DNA of 64,000 bases. Source: Ixodes scapularis (taxonomy: Eukaryota; Arthropoda; Arachnida; Ixodida; Ixodidae). Positions 57,902 to 64,000 of the stretch are shown in pieces. Both the position numbers and the translations under genes were made by a program. Under the pieces are notes generated by a model that searched no databases, had not been told where the DNA came from, and was given only the letters and a program-made list of their open reading frames with translations. Within the stretch, counting starts at the first letter, position 1, and each line of letters opens with the position of its first letter. The stretch is taken from assembly GCF_016920785.2 (NCBI RefSeq), contig NW_024609835.1:170806995-170870994 (forward strand), in the 5' to 3' direction.

Positions 57902-58545
57902 CGCTTCTCTGCATGCATCGGAGCAATGCAAGAAAGCTAACTGCGAGAGCGCTGGCGTTTCTCTGCGTGCACCGGCGCAGCGCGGGAACGGTTACCAAAA
58001 GGGAGCTGGTGCTTTCCGCATGCACTGGTGCAATGTAGGAAGGCTTACCGCGGGAGCACGGGCACTTCTCTGCGTTCATCAGTGCAATGCAAGAAAGCTA
58101 ACCACGAGAGCACTGGCGTTTCTCTGCGTGCCCCCGGCATAAGGCGAAAAAGGTTACCGAAAGAGCACTGGTGCTTTCTGCATGCACCGATGCAATGTGG
58201 GAAGGCTTACCGCGAGATCACAGGCGCTTTTCCGCATGCATTAGAGAAATGCAAGAAAGCTAACCACTAGAGCGCTGGCGTTTCTTTGCGTGCACCAGCG
58301 CAGCGTGGGAAAGGTTACCAAAAGGGAGCTGGTGCTTTCAGCATTGACCGGTGCAATATAGGAAGGCTTACCACGAGAGAACATGCGCTTCACTGCGTAC
58401 ACCGGAGCAATGAAAGAAAGCTAACCACAAGAGTGCTGGCATTTCTCCACATGCACCGGTGCAACATGGGAAGGCTCACTGCGAGAGCCCATGCGCTTCT
58501 CCGCGTGCACTGATGCAATAAGGAAAAGCTTTACACGAATGCACT
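57902..58545. repeat. 54-bp minisatellite with 162-bp higher-order unit
   Basis: About 12 diverged units of about 54 bp (core gcttctctgcgtgcaccggtgcaa…). The variant agaaagctaac recurs at 57931, 58092, 58254 and 58415, a spacing of 161-162 bp, so three unit types alternate in fixed order. The 54-bp unit equals 18 codons, so the array stays open in several frames, but no start, splice context or bias indicates coding. Confidence 0.9.
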
Positions 58546-58559
58546 GTCGCAGAGTATTA

Positions 58560-60500
58560 AGCTTGACACGTTTACAACTTCCTGTAATGCCGAATTAGAG
58601 TGCAGCTTTTGATAAGGAGGAGGGTAGGGTATGCCCCTCCTCATCCGTACCCTCTCTTCCTCCCGTGCTCCCCCCTTGTCCCCTGATCCTTTTCTCCTTC
58701 GTTTCTCCTCCTGCTCATCTGTTGAGGTATTTTGATTTTGCGATATACCACGCTAAACAATCTGATGAAGATTTTATATTCTGGTATTCTCGCTCACCGC
58801 TTGTCCGGATAAAGGAAATATAGTTCTCACATCTGGAAGCTCCACTCTGAGTTCTGCCAGTACCAGGAAGCAGCACAGCAGTATTAAGGCGGGAGAACAA
58901 GATGGTGTCAAATTAATACTTTGACGAAGCACGTGATACTTTCAGTCATCCTACTTTGCGGCTGCTGGCCGAGATAACTAACAATTGTTTGATTTATTCA
59001 AACAAGCATCACAGCTACCAGACGACTGGGTTCTAATATCCTGGCAGAAAAGCTGCTTTTCTACCAGGAAACTTCACGTGCCCTTTCAATTTTCTTTCTT
59101 TAATGGCATGGGTTTGGGCTTGGGTGCCGTACTGCGGGAAACGAGTGAACCAGAGCCCAGGTTGCTCTGTCACAAGATGCAGGGAAATTTCTTTTATTGG
59201 AGTGACAAAACTAGACATTCATATTTGAGTCACAAATTCATTGCCTTGGTCGACACGGGAGCTGCAAATTCCTGCACATTGCACGTGTAAGGTAATTACT
59301 ACAGGCAACAGACACCTATTGCACATGGGTAATAGAGAGTTTTTACAGCCTATGCTGTATGCAACGATGTTCCTGCTTCTTGCAGGCACTTCCGCCATAT
59401 TGTGATATCAAAGTGTCGAGAATGTAATTTTAGAGTGGGAGTCTTTGAAGATGTCCACCGATGCCTTTGTAAACTGAACTACAGGCAAACTAAAGCTGAA
59501 CTGTTTCATGCTCCTTCATGTGTAACTAGACATTCTCTATGCTTCTATGTTTGCTCACTGTGCAATACCTCATCTCTCTCGGATTCAGTCATTATATAAT
59601 GCCATCGCTCCACTTTACCTTTATATATCTGCATCAGTTACAATGTACCATCACCTTTTGGATAATCTTACATTTGTCTATTGACTTTATGTGTGTTTAG
59701 AATTTTTTTTTGCTGGTGTTATTGTTTGTGCTGCTGCACCACGGGGAAGAGTGATGTGGTTGTTTTTGGCCACCCAATATAAAGATGATTATTATAACCC
59801 TGTTGCTGACCCTCCTAATTCGACGGCCACAAATGACAGCCCTTTTTTGCCAGCACCATATCTTCAACCTCTACTGAAAGCTGAAGCTCAATTATTTTCT
59901 TTAAATATATTGGCATGTTTATGCTATTGCTTTCTGCTTGCACCGCAGACGGCGCCACACGGTGCCATTGAGGTGGGCTCCAAAGAGCATTGTCTCTAAG
60001 CCCACAGTGTAAGCAACAAACAATGCGATGCTATTTCTGTTGTGTGTGTGTGTGCGAGTATGTCACCGAGCGCTAGGCCTCTCGTGCGAACGCTGAGACT
60101 TTCAGAGAGGTTCTGTTGGCACTGAAAAGCCTTGCAAAAGTAATTGTAATTGTACCTCAGTGTGTAATTACTAATGCTAGAAAGTAAATAAATTATAATT
60201 GCAATTCCTTCTGTCCGAAAGTCATTAATTACAATTCCAAATTACCAGTAAAGGAAGTGAATTACATTAATTCAACTACTGTATTTGAATCACTATACCC
60301 AAGTATGATTTTAATCATACCGATTTTAGCATGTTGATTGAAATCAAACATTTTTATACAAGATATTTGAAAAACATTGATTTTACTACTGGAACCTCAA
60401 GCATTTTATTATTTTCAGGCACGTTTTTTCATTCCATGTAAAATAATTATCAAGTAATGTAGATATGAGGATACCAAGCAAATATAATACTTATTCGAGG
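58560..60500. other. No gene seen
   Basis: Short (GT)n at about 60041-60055; ttacaatt-rich sequence at 60130-60300 resembling subterminal arrays of hAT-like repeats. A DTGAA protease-like string near 59262 has no flanking retroelement. Confidence 0.4.
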
Positions 60501-61970
60501 CAAAAGTAAATTGGCGAAGTGAGCACTCTCTTTCATTTTCAGCTCAGTCTTCAAGTATCGCAAAACAAGGGGAGGGTAGAGTCAAGAACAAGAAAACTAT
60601 GCGTGCATGAACATGCATACAAACTCAAATACCTGCAGAGAGAGGTATCAAAACAGAAAGACAGACTGAAGTATATATCTGTGGTTGATCTTTCATGTTC
60701 TAGTATAATTAGTATTAGGAGAGAAGTAATATTTCTCTCGAAATATTATTTTGAGAGCAATTTATATGAAATCATTGTTTTTGGTTTCTTTATTTTGCCA
60801 TTGAGATAACTGTAATTTGGTTTATTATAAAGTCATGTTCAGTCAATCAATGCAGACTATTGCCATAAGTGCTCTTTGGAGGCCGAGATTTGAGTATGGA
60901 TTTCTTGCAGTAAATGTAGATAATGAAGTCTTTCTAGGCTGCTTTTCCGCAGTACACAGTTTCGTAGGGTAAAGCGCACGATCGGATTTCTTTGCTTTCC
61001 TGCAAAACAGTGGTGCAGGGAGAAACGCGCTTATGGGATGTTAGGTCTACTGCTTTCCCATCTCCTTGCAAGGCACAAGTTCGTTTGCTGGTTCTTCGCT
61101 TTCCCGCAAGGAAAATACCTGCAGCTGGAAGAGCACTTGCGGGTTGCTTGGCGCGCAGCTTTCCCGCCGTACAGCAAATAGAAGGGGGAAGCCCTCCTTC
61201 CAGGATTCAAGCTTTTTTTCTGAGTTTCAAACTATTCCACAAGGCACATTCTTGTAGGAAGAACCGCTTTTGTGGGTCTTGCTTTTTTGGATAGCGTGCG
61301 GTTTGTAATAACAAGCGCGCTTGTGGGATTTTTACTGCACAGATGTCATAGAAGAATGCCTGTCAGGGGCAAGCAGACTTCTGAGTTAATCGTATTTGTG
61401 TCTTGAAACCTTTACTTCAGCAATGTTGCTCTTGTGATGAAGCACATGTTTTCTCCCAATTATAGGGTTAGTACAAATAAATGGTGTACAAAACACGTCT
61501 TAGCTTCAGCCAGGACTTTGCTCTCAGCATACAATGCGTACGTAAAAGAAAACACATTGTGGTGTAGCTATTTTTTATTTATTAAATCAGTATAAAACAG
61601 TAACAATCATAAAACTTTCAGTGGTGAGGAACACTTGAGACGTAGAACTGTTAAGTTGCATAAGCAACGATGTACAAGAATAATGCTTTTTTTTATACTG
61701 CTTGCCTGTTTAATAGTTCCTACACTTAGAGAGTTCATTTATTAATTAAGGTATCTCTCCACAATTCTGTACCATCTAACCTCTGAAACAGTATTTACAT
61801 TCGGGAAGTTATCCCGTCACTCATTAGTTTAATCAATCATTCCCTTGCATAGACACAAAGGCTAACCTAGCTCGCATAGAACTCCAGCTCGACTGATCGG
61901 CAAATAGGCTTTGCCCTTTCATACAAATTATTTCTGAAGAATTTTACAAAATTTAAGGTCGCTTCAACAA

Positions 61971-62026
61971 ATGGTGGTCTGTGTGAATGGTGGTCTATGT
62001 GTGAAATGGTGGTCTATGTGTGAAAA
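61971..62026. repeat. Short tandem repeat, three units of about 18 bp
   Basis: atggtggtctatgtgtga-like units repeated three times. Confidence 0.85.
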
Positions 62027-62905
62027 ATGATTAAGCAATGAAAGATTGTAGAGGGAGGGTAAAAAGAAAGGATCTATCAATATATGGGGGGATAGAGGAA
62101 AATGAGATGGAAGAATAAGCAGAGAAATTAAACAAAATATTTAGTGCAGAAATATAAGTGTGCGTAGCTAAGTGGATCATGTAGAGTGAATAAACAGCAG
62201 TATTGCAAAATAATGTAGTCTAGCCGTGGGTCACATGATCAGGATCTTGTTAGGAGACCAAAGGTAATATAAAATGTACTAAAAAGGTTCAGAAAAAATT
62301 ATTCATGCAAGGTTATTGTACCAAATGTCACGATATGAGATTGTATGGGGGAATGGCCCAACCAATGATTACGCAGGAAACAGAAGTGCACATGACTCTA
62401 GGGAATTTCTCGCAATACTCCAGACAATTTCCCTTGAGATTTAGTTTCCTTAATGTGCGTAAAGTTCATGCAGGGTTTCCTGTTGATATTATTATTGCAA
62501 GGCTCTCAGTTTTGACATAATTAATAGGAGTTATAGCAATAATCCTCTGCCTGTTTGTGTGTGACTCTGTCTTTAAAATGCAATCATCATGGTCAGCATC
62601 AAGGTGTTTGGAACATTTTGTCAGGACACTCCAAAACAATCTGAAAATTATGAAAACCAAGTTAGTACTGAGGAAGAACCCGTAAATTTTAGACGTACGC
62701 ATCAACTGGTCAATCAACGAATGTTTCTATAAAAGGTTGTGCAACAGGTGGTCATCCTATAGGCGGTCGGCCTAGATCAGAGGAAGCCAAACTGACATTG
62801 CTCAAAAGCCGCTAGCAAAAGTGTAAATTTTTAGGAAGCCGCAAGGCGGTATGGGGATAATATGGTGGAAATCTCGTCCTTTGCCCATGCTTTCAACAAG
62901 GCTTC

Positions 62906-62947
62906 GATGTATATATTGATGTAAATATTTACATCAGTATACATCGC
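62906..62947. repeat. 42-bp loopless palindrome
   Basis: cgatgtatatattgatgtaa then at, mirrored by atttacatcagtatacatcg, with a 2-bp slip and one mismatch. AT-rich; could extrude as a cruciform. Confidence 0.8.
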
Positions 62948-63929
62948 AGTGCTGTTTCGTTGGTGTGTTCCTCTCGAACCTTCTTGCCCGCGTGCCACCT
63001 CTTTCTCCTTTGCGCCCAGTTGGCTTGTCCGCTACAGAGTCATTAGTACCGCTGCTACCATTAATCACTGGCTTTGTAACATGGCATTGGGATTGCAGCG
63101 ATTATACTGAGATTACTTGATTGCTTTGATGCTGGACGAATATGCACAGTATGAATACGGAAATCGATAATGTGTTATAGTTAGTATTCGTTCAAAACAG
63201 GTGGAGGAGGTATGATTGAGGCGTAATTCAGAGAAATTGGACATATATCCTAAGCATCTCCAAGGGTTCAAGTTTTTCTAAACTTTAGAACTTATCAGGT
63301 TTGAAAGTCCGGAAATCGGCAAAGTTAGAAAATAATAGAATATCTTAACATAAAAAGTTCAAAATGTTTGGAAAATGTCCTGTTTTGAAACCTGTGTTTG
63401 ATCTTTGAACCTCAGGTTAAAAAGAAACATTCCAGCATATATTTTTATATGCAACTGAACAGTCGTTTCAGCCTAACTAAATGCAGATATGTAAAGTGGG
63501 GCAGCACGTTAGGATGTTGGGGCGGGAGAGAGTATATGCTGCTATTTAATAGACTTACAGGACGGCAAGGGCAACGTGCTCACTGAATGAGTCGACCATC
63601 ACCAGCTGCGATTACACTCTATGCATTCTACTGCAGAGACTAGGGCCAGACAGCATATGTGACCGAGTGGCCCGGTGAGCTTTAACCGTGAGTGTGTCAT
63701 AGGGTGGGCACACCTTTCTCGAACTGCTCGGTTAGGTGGAAGGCACAAGTGACAGCACCTACAGAAAAATCAGCCTGAGAAGAAAATACTAAATCTGGCT
63801 CTTAGGTGCCTCGTGTATGTAAGTGTAGTCCACACATAAAAATGAACACAAAAAACAAATGCATAATATGTAAAAGCATATGCATGATTACAAATTGAGT
63901 TAAATAAATCCCAGTTACAATTCTTTGCT

Positions 63930-64000
63930 TCAAGTGGGTTCCCAGTTAGGTCCCCATTTGGCTCCCAACTGGAACCGGCATATCCCAGTTGTAGTTTTAG
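63930..64000. repeat. Edge of a cccagttggga-type foldback element
   Basis: ttcccagttagg, ctcccaactggaaccgg and atcccagttgt repeat the unit vocabulary of the element at 55330-55579; the element continues outside the window. Confidence 0.5.

Noticed and set aside
57902..58545. CRISPR array
   Set aside because: Units are diverged and contiguous with no unique spacers; the context is eukaryotic.
59251..59290. DTGAA string resembling a retroviral-type protease
   Set aside because: No flanking protease strand pattern, no RT or LTR nearby; likely chance.

Overview
This is a eukaryotic window. It is gene-poor and packed with transposable elements, and most likely comes from a hard tick (Ixodidae). 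The main reasons are a SINE tail carrying the 'ccccaggtggtcgaaatt ... cgtaaaaccccaaa' signature that I associate with tick Ruka-like SINEs, the mix of repeats (short TTAA elements beginning AGGG, Jockey- and CR1-like LINEs, a Penelope-like element, hAT relics, a short-LTR Ty3/Gypsy element), and spliced host genes with kilobase-sized introns. The species call is inference; the TE structures are read directly from the sequence.

Layout. 0-5.6 kb: one minus-strand Jockey/I-type LINE (GC-rich 5' region, ORF1 with zinc knuckles, ORF2 endonuclease). It is broken by a complete 2,155-bp DNA transposon (14-bp terminal inverted repeats, 6-bp target duplication) and, at the window's left edge, by the right end of a second member of the same family. 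6.7-21.3 kb: pieces of what looks like one minus-strand host gene. It has a 507-codon basic, low-complexity first coding exon with a good splice donor, a 122-bp exon, and a terminal exon with a poly(A) signal, all in compatible phase. The introns carry a pogo-like TA element, TTAA elements, THAP-domain relics and a hAT MITE. 22-22.6 kb: the GIY-YIG end of a Penelope-like element. 23-27 kb: nested TTAA and TA terminal-inverted-repeat elements holding a 5'-truncated but intact-frame CR1-like LINE, a THAP relic and a 32-bp-arm hairpin.

30.5-35.1 kb: the clearest host gene, a two-exon plus-strand gene encoding a 146-residue protein like the N-terminal zinc-binding region of RNF180. Its 4.1-kb intron holds a CR1-like relic. 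35-38 kb: repeats, a SINE and a perfect hairpin. 38.3-44.6 kb: a BED/hAT transposase pseudogene (minus) with a second, 4.4-kb hAT element (8-bp target duplication GTGTTGTG) inserted 12 bp upstream of its start codon. 45-46.2 kb: an SGNH-hydrolase pseudogene behind a 60-bp ETS/CRE-containing tandem repeat, then a 220-bp palindrome. 48.6-53.1 kb: a young, nearly intact Ty3/Gypsy retrotransposon (tRNA-Leu primer site, 5-bp target duplication, one frameshift). 53-64 kb: mostly non-coding, with short inverted-repeat elements, a 54-bp minisatellite with 162-bp higher-order periodicity, and small palindromes.

The window is therefore two host genes in a dense, layered TE landscape. Many insertion events can be ordered because target duplications and interrupted reading frames are still visible. 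I did not find a defence island, CRISPR array or operon.
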